DNA of 37,002 nt from a virus, in the IMG/VR virus record IMGVR_UViG_3300008050_007803, positions 1 through 37,002 of that record. One strand, 5' to 3'. Position numbers and translations under genes: made by a program. A model generated the notes under the pieces. That model was given only the letters and a program-made list of their open reading frames with translations. It was not told the origin of the DNA and did no database searches. Shown piece after piece: positions 1 to 7,169 of this stretch (positions within the stretch are counted from its first letter, which is position 1; each line of letters opens with the position of its first letter).

Positions 1-1
1 A

Positions 2-649
2 GACAGTGTTAGTTCAGATATGGGTACAAAAGCGCGCGCAATGAAGACATTAATGCAAACTTGTACAAATTTAGGGTCAGTTACACAAACCACTATCCTA
101 TGTACTAATCATGTCTATGATGACCCAACAGCTCTGTTTCCTTCTATTGAAAAAAATATGCCAGGTGGTAAATCATGCATTTATCTTCCATCAGTAACAG
201 TTCAACTAGCACGCAAGCCAATGAAATCAGATGGCGGTAAGACTGTTGATGGGGAATTGGCAGTTGGTCAGAAAAAATACGCTGGAATTATTATTAGAGC
301 CCTTACGCGTAAAAATAGATTTATTAAACAGTACCTTGAAGGTGAAATATACCTTTCATTTGCTTCTGGACTTGATCGCTACTATGGATTAGTTGATCTG
401 GCCGTTGGTGTTGGTGCAGTAGTTCAAACTGGAGCAACTTATCAGCTTGAAGATGGTACTAAGCTAGGCTATTATAAGAATTGGAGGAAGGATGTTAAAC
501 TTTGGGAAGAGACTATTCTTCCAAAACTTGAAGAACGAATTAAAGATGAGTGGTCTTATAGTAATAAAGAAGAAGAGCCACCTGATGAATTAGGTTTAGA
601 TGGTTTAGATGATTTAATTAATGAAAAAGAAACTAGTACTGACTCTTAG
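2..649 (+). CDS. uvsX: UvsX/RecA-like recombinase, 3' part
   Basis: This is the C-terminal part of a T4 UvsX-type recombinase, which forms ATP-dependent filaments on single-stranded DNA for strand exchange and recombination-dependent replication. The frame is open through the left edge. It begins with the end of a Walker B-like strand (DSVSSDMGTKARAMK), so the internal ATG at 20 is not the true start. Seen motifs are the loop TILCTNHVYDD, then PGGKSCIYLPSVTVQLARKP, matching the UvsX core after Walker B. The C-terminus is acidic (EEEPPDELGLDGLDDL), as is common in phage recombinases and a likely contact region for mediator or gp32-type partners. Walker A lies outside the window. Its end overlaps queC by 29 nt, so the two are probably cotranscribed. 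Confidence 0.88.
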   Translation, partial: DSVSSDMGTKARAMKTLMQTCTNLGSVTQTTILCTNHVYDDPTALFPSIEKNMPGGKSCIYLPSVTVQLARKPMKSDGGKTVDGELAVGQKKYAGIIIRALTRKNRFIKQYLEGEIYLSFASGLDRYYGLVDLAVGVGAVVQTGATYQLEDGTKLGYYKNWRKDVKLWEETILPKLEERIKDEWSYSNKEEEPPDELGLDGLDDLINEKETSTDS

Positions 650-1379
650 TGGGGGAATGGACTCATCTGTGCTGTTGTATATGGCACAAGATAGAGGCTA
701 TGATCATATACATACCATAACCTTTGACTATGGTCAAAGGCATAAACAAGAACTCGCTTGTGTTAAAAAACAAATTAATAATTTTAATAACATGTTTAGC
801 GGGTGGTTTAATTTAAAGATTACTAATAAGGTCTTAGATGTAAAGTATATTAAAGACATTGCGCCTACCTCATCTTTAACTAATAAAGATATTGATAATC
901 CTAATATTAGCGAGATGGCAGGTGATGCACAGCCTGTCTCATACGTACCGTTTCGGAATTTAATGTTTCTATCTATTTGCTCGTCATATGCTGAAAGTGT
1001 AGGTGCAGATACAGTATGGTATGGTGCTGCACAGGTTGATTCACTAGCTGGGTATTGGGACGGTAGTGAAGAGTTTGTTAATGTAGTTAATGAAGTAACA
1101 GATCTTAATAGAGAGAACAGAATTAACATTGAAGCACCGCTTCTTGACATGTCGAAGGCTGCAATTGTTAAAGAAGGAATTAGACTAGGAGTTACATATG
1201 GTGATACATGGACATGCTATTCGAATAGAGAAGATGGGCTAGCTGATGCCACAACTCCGTCAAGTAGTATGCGAATAACGGGGTTTATTGATGCTGGGTA
1301 TGAAGACCCTATTCAATATGTCCAACAGGAAAAGTTGGATGACCTATACAAAGAAAATAACTGCAAGGAGTGTGCTTAG
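621..1379 (+). CDS. queC: QueC-like 7-cyano-7-deazaguanine (preQ0) synthase with altered zinc site
   Basis: This is an ExsB/QueC-family PP-loop ATPase. The family converts 7-carboxy-7-deazaguanine to preQ0 using ATP and ammonia. Phages use preQ0 pathways to make 7-deazaguanine bases that shield their DNA from restriction. Visible motifs are the PP-loop SGGMDSS (residues 10-16), TFDYGQRH (34-41), VPFRNLMFLS (109-118), the GYWDG segment (144-148), ENRINIEAPLLDMSKA (165-180) and DTWTCY (195-200). Canonical QueC has three more zinc cysteines just after the TWxCY cysteine. Here residues 201-247 contain none, and Cys returns only at 248 and 251 at the extreme C-terminus (NCKECA). Length, 252 aa, is slightly above the usual 220-240. 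The start overlaps uvsX, and the stop overlaps the convergent minus-strand gene by 4 nt. No QueD, QueE, FolE or DpdA gene is in the window. Confidence 0.85.
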   Translation: MKKKLVLTLSGGMDSSVLLYMAQDRGYDHIHTITFDYGQRHKQELACVKKQINNFNNMFSGWFNLKITNKVLDVKYIKDIAPTSSLTNKDIDNPNISEMAGDAQPVSYVPFRNLMFLSICSSYAESVGADTVWYGAAQVDSLAGYWDGSEEFVNVVNEVTDLNRENRINIEAPLLDMSKAAIVKEGIRLGVTYGDTWTCYSNREDGLADATTPSSSMRITGFIDAGYEDPIQYVQQEKLDDLYKENNCKECA

Positions 1380-2791
1380 AGACCGTAGCGTCTAAGCTCT
1401 TCTAGCTGCCAGTGTGTCTTAGGCTTGTATTTTTCCTTAAATGACTGACTTTTAACTTCAGTCAGTTTATTACGTTTGTCAGAAGCTACTTGCTCGTTAA
1501 TATAACGGGAAGTATCGGTTTGATGTGAGTCGAGCATTGGACTGTAACTAAAGTCCTCTTCTAGTGTCTCTTCATTCTCTCCATTTAATTTCTTTTTTGC
1601 ATGCTCTCTTTTATCATCATCGACAAGAGCATCTAAAACATCTTCGTAATCGGTTGAAGGGATATAATCCTCCGGCTGCTCTTTAGTTAAGAAATGATCA
1701 AGCTCTAAGCCACCAAATTCATCATCCTCTTCATCACTGACATTTGCTCTAAACTGACATCTTTTTTTAGCTAACTTTGATGGAGGCGATGCACAATACT
1801 GACTCATTGACTCACCAGCTGCTTTTGCGGCTCTAGTTAAAGCGCCTTCTGTCCCCTTCTTCTTCATACCCTTAACTGCACCCTGAATCCAATCTTCATT
1901 ATCTTCTGGTGTAGTAAGACCACCTCCCTCTTCACCCATTGAATACTCATCAGGCATACCCTCCGGTTCGTCTATTCCATAACCCACTTGCTCATCTTCG
2001 TCTGGAGCCATAACAACAACTACACTATCACTAATTTTATCAACGTCTCTCTTTAGCGCTGCTTCAATCTTATCAATACCGTGTGCTATAACTGCTTTAG
2101 CAAGCGGCGTTCCAGGGTCAACTGAAAACTGTACAGTATCATTACTAATATCTAAACCATCCTCATTAGCATACTTAGAAACGATATTACCGACATCTTC
2201 AACACGCTCAGCATCTCTAATTTTAATCTCAATAAAGGTAGTTGGATCTGCTTTTGAATCTTCTAAGCTTTGCGCTAATTCTTGTTCTGCGTCATCCAAC
2301 TGACCAACTGTATCTTCAACCGCGTCCCCTACATCTGCACCTGCTTTAATATCCTTTGCGAGCTCTATAGCAGCTTTTTGCGCCGCGTATTTTTCTTCTC
2401 TTCCTCTATTAGTAGTAGCTCTATTAATATACGTCGCGAGACCGTCTTTTATTGCATCAGCAATCTCATCTTTACTTTTTTCAATTTCTCTTTCCTTAGA
2501 ATCTAATAAAGCTAATAAGTTATTCTTTTTAGCAGAAAACCCTGTACCCCTTTTCGCAGCATTCAATTCTTCATCACTAATTACCTCGAGATCATATAAT
2601 ACCGTTCTAATAAAGTTAATTGTATCTAATGGTGCAGAACTAAACCCCGCAGATCTTAGCTCTCTTGTAACAGGACCGAAAGAAGGGTGATATTTTTCAT
2701 AAGGAGATTTTTTAGCTTCCTCGAGAAACTCTGACCTGTTGAATAAATCATTAAAGCCACTAAAATTGTCGGTGTAGTTAAAGGAACTCAT
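1376..2791 (-). CDS. hypothetical acidic protein, probably late/virion-associated
   Basis: This 471-residue protein is not recognised. It is strongly charged and acidic. It has predicted helical stretches (about residues 85-185, rich in Ala, Glu and Lys), a more structured middle (about 180-270, with TFIEIKIRDAERVEDVG and SVVVVMAPDEDEQ), and a low-complexity Asp/Glu/Gly segment (about 270-300). There is one Cys pair region (QYCASPPSKLAKKRC) and a basic C-terminus ending in LEELRRYGL. It lies antisense inside the plus-strand replication cluster. A perfect TATAAATA motif begins 7 nt upstream of its ATG, which suggests late expression like the structural genes on the same strand. No Shine-Dalgarno is seen. 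A head or tail accessory protein is possible, but that is only an inference from its promoter and strand. Confidence 0.75.
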   Translation of the reverse strand: MSSFNYTDNFSGFNDLFNRSEFLEEAKKSPYEKYHPSFGPVTRELRSAGFSSAPLDTINFIRTVLYDLEVISDEELNAAKRGTGFSAKKNNLLALLDSKEREIEKSKDEIADAIKDGLATYINRATTNRGREEKYAAQKAAIELAKDIKAGADVGDAVEDTVGQLDDAEQELAQSLEDSKADPTTFIEIKIRDAERVEDVGNIVSKYANEDGLDISNDTVQFSVDPGTPLAKAVIAHGIDKIEAALKRDVDKISDSVVVVMAPDEDEQVGYGIDEPEGMPDEYSMGEEGGGLTTPEDNEDWIQGAVKGMKKKGTEGALTRAAKAAGESMSQYCASPPSKLAKKRCQFRANVSDEEDDEFGGLELDHFLTKEQPEDYIPSTDYEDVLDALVDDDKREHAKKKLNGENEETLEEDFSYSPMLDSHQTDTSRYINEQVASDKRNKLTEVKSQSFKEKYKPKTHWQLEELRRYGL

Positions 2792-2797
2792 TTAATA

Positions 2798-2805
2798 TAT
2801 TTATA
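2798..2805 (-). promoter_or_regulatory. T4-late-type promoter TATAAATA
   Basis: A perfect minus-strand TATAAATA lies 6 nt from the ATG at 2791. In T4 this octamer is the late -10 element read by gp55 sigma with gp33 and the gp45 clamp. The predicted start would fall at or next to the ATG. Confidence 0.65.
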
Positions 2806-2808
2806 TCT

Positions 2809-3261
2809 ATGAAGCTGAATTATAAGGATTTTAACAAAATGACTGAAAAAGAGCTGTGTAAACTACCAGGAGTAGGAAGAACCACAGCTAGACGTATTGT
2901 TGGATTTAGACCTTTTCGTCATAATGACGATTTATTTAAAGTAAAGGGACTAGGGAAAAAGACACTTAAAAATTTGGGAATTCAAAAAACCAAAAAGAAA
3001 AAGAAAAAATGGTATACCATCGATGGTGTCGATTACCCAGATTGTGCACTGGCTAGAGATACGAGATACGGTCACATTGATCTGTTTTGGAGAGTACCTA
3101 AAGAACACCGGGAAAGTATAGGTCCCCCATCCCCGTGGATACTCAGAAATCGTCGTATAGATGAAAAGACAAGGGCAGAAGGGCCTGATGGGCTTATGAG
3201 TAGGTACGTCGACAACTCTTTTATGTGGGAACCAGGGTTTAAATTTCCATGGGAAGATTGA
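2809..3261 (+). CDS. helix-hairpin-helix DNA-binding protein
   Basis: This 150-residue protein begins with a tandem helix-hairpin-helix unit, a non-sequence-specific DNA-binding fold. The first hairpin is LCKLPGVGRTTARRIVGF (about residues 16-33). The second is LFKVKGLGKKTLKNLGI (about 44-60). The layout resembles the ComEA/UvrC/PolX HhH pair. A lysine-rich linker (residues 61-68) follows, then an unrecognised domain of about 80 residues rich in aromatic and charged residues (TIDGVDYPDC, WILRNRRIDEKTR, FMWEPGFKFPWED). No nuclease or polymerase motif can be confirmed. It sits between the divergent late-type gene at 1376-2791 and the amidotransferase gene. No Shine-Dalgarno precedes the ATG. 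A DNA-repair or DNA-modification accessory role is possible but not shown. Confidence 0.75.
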   Translation: MKLNYKDFNKMTEKELCKLPGVGRTTARRIVGFRPFRHNDDLFKVKGLGKKTLKNLGIQKTKKKKKKWYTIDGVDYPDCALARDTRYGHIDLFWRVPKEHRESIGPPSPWILRNRRIDEKTRAEGPDGLMSRYVDNSFMWEPGFKFPWED

Positions 3262-3290
3262 TTACCTCGTAAAATATATTAACATATGTT

Positions 3291-3953
3291 ATGTGCGCTA
3301 TTTTTGGATCGTTCGACAAAACAATGTTAGAGATTTTATACCAAGCTAATAAGGAGCGTGGTAATTTTGCTAGCAGCGTTGTATGCATATCAGATGATGA
3401 TCAATATATCTCTAAACATGAAGGTGATATAAATTTTGATAAGTTTAATTATGCTGGTAGGGAAAATATAGAATATCTTCTTGGGCATGTACAGGCACCT
3501 ACTTCCGCTAAAAGAACCTGGAACTACAACACATCTCACCCATTCGAATCTCTGACATGGCTGGTTAGTCATAATGGTGTTTTAACAAATGAGAAAAAAC
3601 TAAGAAGAAAACATACAAGATTTTTAGAAAATCCCGTTGATACAGCGGTAATAGTTGAACTATTAGAAAAATTTACTCAGGTAAATAAAAACCCAGTTAA
3701 TACCATAAAGCAAGTATTATCAATGTTAGAGGGGTCGTATGCTTTAAGTATGGTGCATTCTAATACTAACGATATCTATATAGCGAGAGTAGGGTCACTT
3801 CTTCACTATAATAATAAGGGCAACTACTCTACAATGATGGGATCCGGTTATAAAATATTACCTGAAGGAATTATAATGAAGTTAAATAAAAAAACAAAAC
3901 GATGGAATAAAGTAGGCACTTTTGAATCCAAGTCACCGTTTACATTTGTATGA
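3291..3953 (+). CDS. stand-alone class II glutamine amidotransferase
   Basis: This is an N-terminal-nucleophile (class II, GlmS/PurF-type) glutaminase domain, which releases ammonia from glutamine for a partner synthase. The start is MCAIFGSF, so Cys2 becomes the nucleophile after Met removal. Other family features are GHVQAPTS (65-72), SHNGVLTN (93-100, oxyanion Asn/Gly), VDTAVIVELL (116-125, Asp117 for the glutamine amino group) and LEGSYALSMV. The whole protein is only this domain of 220 aa, with no sugar-isomerase, phosphoribosyltransferase or synthetase domain, so the ammonia acceptor must be another protein. The Arg that binds the glutamine carboxylate in GlmS/PurF (GHxR) is Gln68 here. 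Its stop overlaps the next gene's start (ATGA), implying translational coupling to the glycosyltransferase. QueC, another ammonia user, is 1.9 kb upstream. Confidence 0.82.
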   Translation: MCAIFGSFDKTMLEILYQANKERGNFASSVVCISDDDQYISKHEGDINFDKFNYAGRENIEYLLGHVQAPTSAKRTWNYNTSHPFESLTWLVSHNGVLTNEKKLRRKHTRFLENPVDTAVIVELLEKFTQVNKNPVNTIKQVLSMLEGSYALSMVHSNTNDIYIARVGSLLHYNNKGNYSTMMGSGYKILPEGIIMKLNKKTKRWNKVGTFESKSPFTFV

Positions 3954-4609
3954 GTAAAACATTTATATTTTCTGCTACAGCAGGTAAAAAAGAAGACTCA
4001 ATGCTTTACAATACGTGTAAAGATGAAAATATCGACATCTTTATAAAAGAGTATAATAAAGAGTCTATACAAAAAACCTACAACAAGGCGATTGATTTTT
4101 CAATTAGGGAAGGAGTTAAAAACTTAGTATTAGTTCATGACGATGTAATACTCGAAGCTTTTTCTGAAAGAAGAATTGAAAGAAATTTTAAAAATTTTGA
4201 TCTAATTGGTGTAGCTGGCTGCAATCAGGTCAAGCTCGAAAAGCCAGTTCTCTGGCATTTAATGGGCGGTGGCTTCGACTCCGGTAATTTAGTAGGCGCA
4301 GTTGCCCACGGTACTGAAAATCAAAAAAATATGGGAGGGTTTGGATTTTATCCAAATAGAGCTATTTTAGTAGACGGAGTTTTTCTCGTAATTAAAAGAA
4401 AAGTATTTAAAAAAATTAGATTTGATGAAACCTGTCCTTCTAAATGGCATTTTTATGATCTTGATTACTCTATGCAGTGTCATAAAGCCGGCTTTAAAGT
4501 TGGAGTCGGCGACTTTATTGTAACTCATAAATCCCCCGGTCTTACTTCTTTTACTGAAGAATTTCAGAAGGGCGAAGATTGGTTTTTAGATAAGTGGAAA
4601 ACCGAATAA
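3950..4609 (+). CDS. glycosyltransferase, StrF-like GT-A domain
   Basis: This 219-residue protein looks like the single-domain glycosyltransferases of the StrF type (GT-A fold). Signature pieces are a strand followed by LVLVHDDVILE (about 60-69), where the acidic pair can act as the metal/nucleotide-sugar motif, then DLIGVAGCNQ, a Gly-rich middle (HLMGGGFDSGNLVG), and the C-terminal acceptor-side segment WHFYDLDYSMQCHKAGFKV with THKSPG. No membrane segment or signal peptide is visible, so it should act in the cytoplasm. The acceptor is unknown: modified DNA bases, a virion protein or a nucleotide sugar are all open. It starts within the amidotransferase stop codon (ATGA). This couples the two genes and suggests a shared pathway such as an amino-sugar or a modified nucleotide. 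Confidence 0.72.
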   Translation: MSKTFIFSATAGKKEDSMLYNTCKDENIDIFIKEYNKESIQKTYNKAIDFSIREGVKNLVLVHDDVILEAFSERRIERNFKNFDLIGVAGCNQVKLEKPVLWHLMGGGFDSGNLVGAVAHGTENQKNMGGFGFYPNRAILVDGVFLVIKRKVFKKIRFDETCPSKWHFYDLDYSMQCHKAGFKVGVGDFIVTHKSPGLTSFTEEFQKGEDWFLDKWKTE

Positions 4610-4611
4610 CA

Positions 4612-4617
4612 TATAAT
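4612..4617 (+). promoter_or_regulatory. possible sigma70-like -10 (TATAAT) before gp41
   Basis: A TATAAT hexamer ends 10 nt before the GTG of the helicase gene. No good -35 is seen at the usual distance, so this is only a candidate. If active, the leader would be about 3-5 nt. Confidence 0.3.
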
Positions 4618-4627
4618 ACCATAAGGC

Positions 4628-5935
4628 GTGAGTAAGTTAGACTTAGACTATTTTGAAAATGTTCTTATATATAAGTCCCTTACAGATAGTGGGTATTTGG
4701 CTTCTATTGCTGATTTTGTAAAGCCTGAATATTTTAAAGATAAAGCGATCGCTAGTATCTTTAATATTATTAAAGACTTTACAGAAAAAAGAAATAAGCT
4801 TCCAACAACGACAGAGATTAAGTCTTACTTAGTATCAGATGAACAAAAGAACTCTTTTAAAGAGCTCGTTAAGACGTTTAGTGATATTGATAAGACTCTA
4901 GATAAAGAAGAACTATATGATAATACGGAACAGTTTCTTAAAGAGAAGGCCGTATATCATACAATGCTTAATGTAGCAGAAGATGTATCAAAAGGTAAAG
5001 TTGATACATCAGTCGTTTTAGATAAATTTGAAAAATCATGCAACATTAATTTAGTAACTGATTTAGGACTAGAACTGTATGGTGATGTTGATAAGCTTAT
5101 TGATGATCTTAACTGTGTTGAAAGATATGTTCCAAGTAAATGGGAGTGGTTAGACAATTGTCTCGGAGGCGGTTTTTTAGAAGCTGGAAAAGCTTTATAT
5201 GTGTTTGCTGGTGAGACAAATATTGGTAAGTCAATATTTTTGGGTAATATTGCCAGTAATATGGCTGAAGATGGTAAAAACGTTTTGTTAGTTACTTTAG
5301 AAATGTCTGAGCTGTTATATGCTAGACGAATTTGTAGTAACGTTACAAAAATTCCAATGAAGCAGTTAGCTGAAAATGCACCTAGTATTAAACAGGCTAT
5401 GAATGATCAAGGTGGTAAAATTTTTATTAAAGAGTTTCCACCTGCCACTATTACGGCTAATCAATTAAAAGCGTTTGTTAAGAAGTTTCAAGAACAAGGC
5501 ATTAAGCTAGATGCTATTGTATTAGATTACCTAAACTTGATGCACTCACCTGTAGGTAATAACTCTTATGAGCGCATTAAACATGTAACTGAACAGGTAC
5601 GTGCAATGAGCTATTTGTTTAACTGTCCTATTATTTCAGCCACACAGTTAAACCGAGCTGGGTTTGATACAGATAACCCTGATCTAGCAACAATTTCTGA
5701 ATCTATCGGGTTGGCGGCCACTGCTGATGCTATTATATCTATCTTTCAAAATGAAGAAGATAGAGGAATTGGAGTCATACGCTTAGGTATGATGAAAAAC
5801 CGGTATGGTCCGCGTGGTATTACACAAGCTATGAGAATCGATTATAATACGCTAACAATCGAACAAGCTGATGATATCGAAATAGATGAAGATATGGATA
5901 ATACTCTTAATGTATTAGCTGGGCTTGCATCATAA
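4628..5935 (+). CDS. 41: replicative DNA helicase, DnaB family, T4 gp41-like
   Basis: This is the hexameric 5'-3' replicative helicase that unwinds the fork and carries the gp61 primase. The 435-aa length is close to T4 gp41 (about 475). The N-terminal helical domain (about 1-140) leads to the RecA-like core. Core motifs are Walker A GETNIGKS (195-202), LVTLEMSELLYARR (221-234) with the catalytic Glu225, Walker B AIVLDYLNLM (296-305), the sensor SATQLNR (337-343), and a late basic finger-like MMKNRYGPRG (388-397). The start is GTG at 4628, chosen because the protein begins there with a plausible helix and the preceding gene has just ended. AAGG lies directly before it but too close for a standard Shine-Dalgarno. 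It is followed by the DHH phosphoesterase and gp32, consistent with a replication operon. Confidence 0.93.
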   Translation: MSKLDLDYFENVLIYKSLTDSGYLASIADFVKPEYFKDKAIASIFNIIKDFTEKRNKLPTTTEIKSYLVSDEQKNSFKELVKTFSDIDKTLDKEELYDNTEQFLKEKAVYHTMLNVAEDVSKGKVDTSVVLDKFEKSCNINLVTDLGLELYGDVDKLIDDLNCVERYVPSKWEWLDNCLGGGFLEAGKALYVFAGETNIGKSIFLGNIASNMAEDGKNVLLVTLEMSELLYARRICSNVTKIPMKQLAENAPSIKQAMNDQGGKIFIKEFPPATITANQLKAFVKKFQEQGIKLDAIVLDYLNLMHSPVGNNSYERIKHVTEQVRAMSYLFNCPIISATQLNRAGFDTDNPDLATISESIGLAATADAIISIFQNEEDRGIGVIRLGMMKNRYGPRGITQAMRIDYNTLTIEQADDIEIDEDMDNTLNVLAGLAS

Positions 5936-5959
5936 GGAACCTTTAGTAAATAATCAAAA

Positions 5960-6835
5960 GTGAATATCCAAATATGGACAGATACTGATTTACATGGAGC
6001 TGGTTCTGCTCTTGTTTTAAAGTGGTTATATAAAGATGCTAAAACATTTAGTATTAATGATGTTTCAGAATATACTTTTTCTGGTAGATTTAAGGGATCG
6101 CTACAAGCATTAGATCATTATGATAGAGTCTACATTGTTGATTTGGATTTATCACCAGAACAAATTCAATTAGCTGATAGAGATAATGTTGTTGTTATTG
6201 ATACACATAAAGGACATGTCAGCCATAAGCATTTATACAAAAAAGCTAAAACCATATTAGACAGCAGTCAGTATGCTTGTTTAGATCTAATTTTTAATAA
6301 ATTTAAAAGTCACCTAACACATTTAACTGACAAGCAACTACAATTAATCAAATACATCAGCAAGTACGATTGGTATAATACACAGCACAAAGAGTCCTTA
6401 AAATTAAACGCTATATATTACAATTTAAATTCTCCAAAAACAGAAAAGTTTATTTCGGCATTTTCAGACGGGTTTAGAGATTTTACAATTCATGAAAAAA
6501 ATGCTATTAAGCTGTATTTTAAAAAATTTAAAGATCAGATAGATAGTGGGCAGGTATTTACAGGGATGATAAAAGACTATAGTGTTGTAGCGACGTTCGC
6601 GAACTATGCTGTAAATGAGCTAACTCATTTTTTAATTAAAAAATATAATACTGATATTGGTATGGTTATTAATACTGGAGCTAAGACTGTATCATTTAGA
6701 CGATCTAGACAAAGTGATGTTGACTTAAGCATATTAGCTACAAAACTTTGTGATGGTGGCGGTCACGCAGCATCCGCCGGCGGTAAATTAACTGAACAAT
6801 TCGCGAATTTAACCAAAACATTTGTACCGTGTTAA
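5960..6835 (+). CDS. DHH/DHHA1-family phosphoesterase
   Basis: This resembles the RecJ/NrnA-like DHH superfamily, metal-dependent phosphoesterases acting on single-stranded DNA, nano-RNA or cyclic dinucleotides. Motif I is DTDLHGAGSALV (8-19). A second acidic strand is VYIVDLDL (57-64). The motif that gives the family its name appears as DTHKGH (81-86), so the middle His of Asp-His-His is Thr. The C-terminal DHHA1 substrate motif is CDGGGHAASAGG (264-275). At 291 aa it has the compact NrnA-like length and lacks the extra RecJ OB domain. The start is GTG. AAGGAA lies about 20 nt upstream, too far for normal initiation, while TAAATAAT lies close to the start. It overlaps the next small ORF by 7 nt. 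Recycling of oligonucleotides or processing of recombination ends are plausible roles. Confidence 0.8.
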   Translation: MNIQIWTDTDLHGAGSALVLKWLYKDAKTFSINDVSEYTFSGRFKGSLQALDHYDRVYIVDLDLSPEQIQLADRDNVVVIDTHKGHVSHKHLYKKAKTILDSSQYACLDLIFNKFKSHLTHLTDKQLQLIKYISKYDWYNTQHKESLKLNAIYYNLNSPKTEKFISAFSDGFRDFTIHEKNAIKLYFKKFKDQIDSGQVFTGMIKDYSVVATFANYAVNELTHFLIKKYNTDIGMVINTGAKTVSFRRSRQSDVDLSILATKLCDGGGHAASAGGKLTEQFANLTKTFVPC

Positions 6836-7128
6836 CAACCAGTAATATATCTCCAAACCCCTCAAAGACTTTAATACATGATGAAACAGAACATCTGTTA
6901 CTTTGCTTTTGTACGTTCTGCTCCCTACTAAAAGGTAAAAAACTTTCACTACAAAATATTTTTATATTAGTTTTACAGGAGGAGAGATTGAGAAATATAT
7001 TAAAGGACCTTCTAACAATCGAAACTAATTTTGATATAGTAAAGTTATTCATAGATTTTGAGCCGGCAATAACAAAGTCAAAATATATCACCAAGTTCCT
7101 TAATTCGAACTCTAAAATACAGTTATAA
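6829..7128 (+). CDS. small hypothetical protein upstream of gp32
   Basis: This 99-residue ORF starts with GTG and overlaps the DHH gene by 7 nt. It fills the space before the gp32 promoter, which argues for a real coupled gene. The middle is hydrophobic and Cys-containing (LLLCFCTFCSLLKG, then LQNIFILVL). The second half looks helical and charged (EERLRNILKDLLTIE, FDIVKLFIDFEPAITKS). No family is recognised. In T4 the genes just before 32 encode the late co-activator gp33 and helicase loader gp59. The position therefore invites comparison, but I see no convincing sequence match and do not assign either. Confidence 0.5.
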   Translation: MLTTSNISPNPSKTLIHDETEHLLLCFCTFCSLLKGKKLSLQNIFILVLQEERLRNILKDLLTIETNFDIVKLFIDFEPAITKSKYITKFLNSNSKIQL

Positions 7129-7135
7129 AAACCGG

Positions 7136-7163
7136 TTGAAGTTTTGCTTTTTGTGGTTATAAT
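7136..7163 (+). promoter_or_regulatory. sigma70-like promoter of gp32
   Basis: TTGAAG (7136-7141), a 16-nt spacer and a perfect TATAAT (7158-7163) precede the gp32 ATG at 7170. The predicted transcription start falls on or next to the ATG, so the message may be leaderless. No Shine-Dalgarno is present. This is the best host-type promoter in the window, as expected for an abundant early/middle protein. Confidence 0.65.
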
Positions 7164-7169
7164 TATGGC

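Noticed and set aside
20-649. uvsX fragment as a complete small protein starting at the ATG at 20
   Set aside because: The frame is open to the left edge and residues before that Met continue the RecA-type core, so the ATG is internal.
1322-1338. CCAAC/GTTGG hairpin near the end of queC as a terminator for the minus-strand gene
   Set aside because: The stem is only 5-6 bp and no T tract follows on either strand.
6738-7094. Minus-strand 118-residue frame opposite the DHH gene end and the small ORF
   Set aside because: It overlaps two plus-strand genes in a plus-strand operon and has no promoter motif or recognisable pattern.
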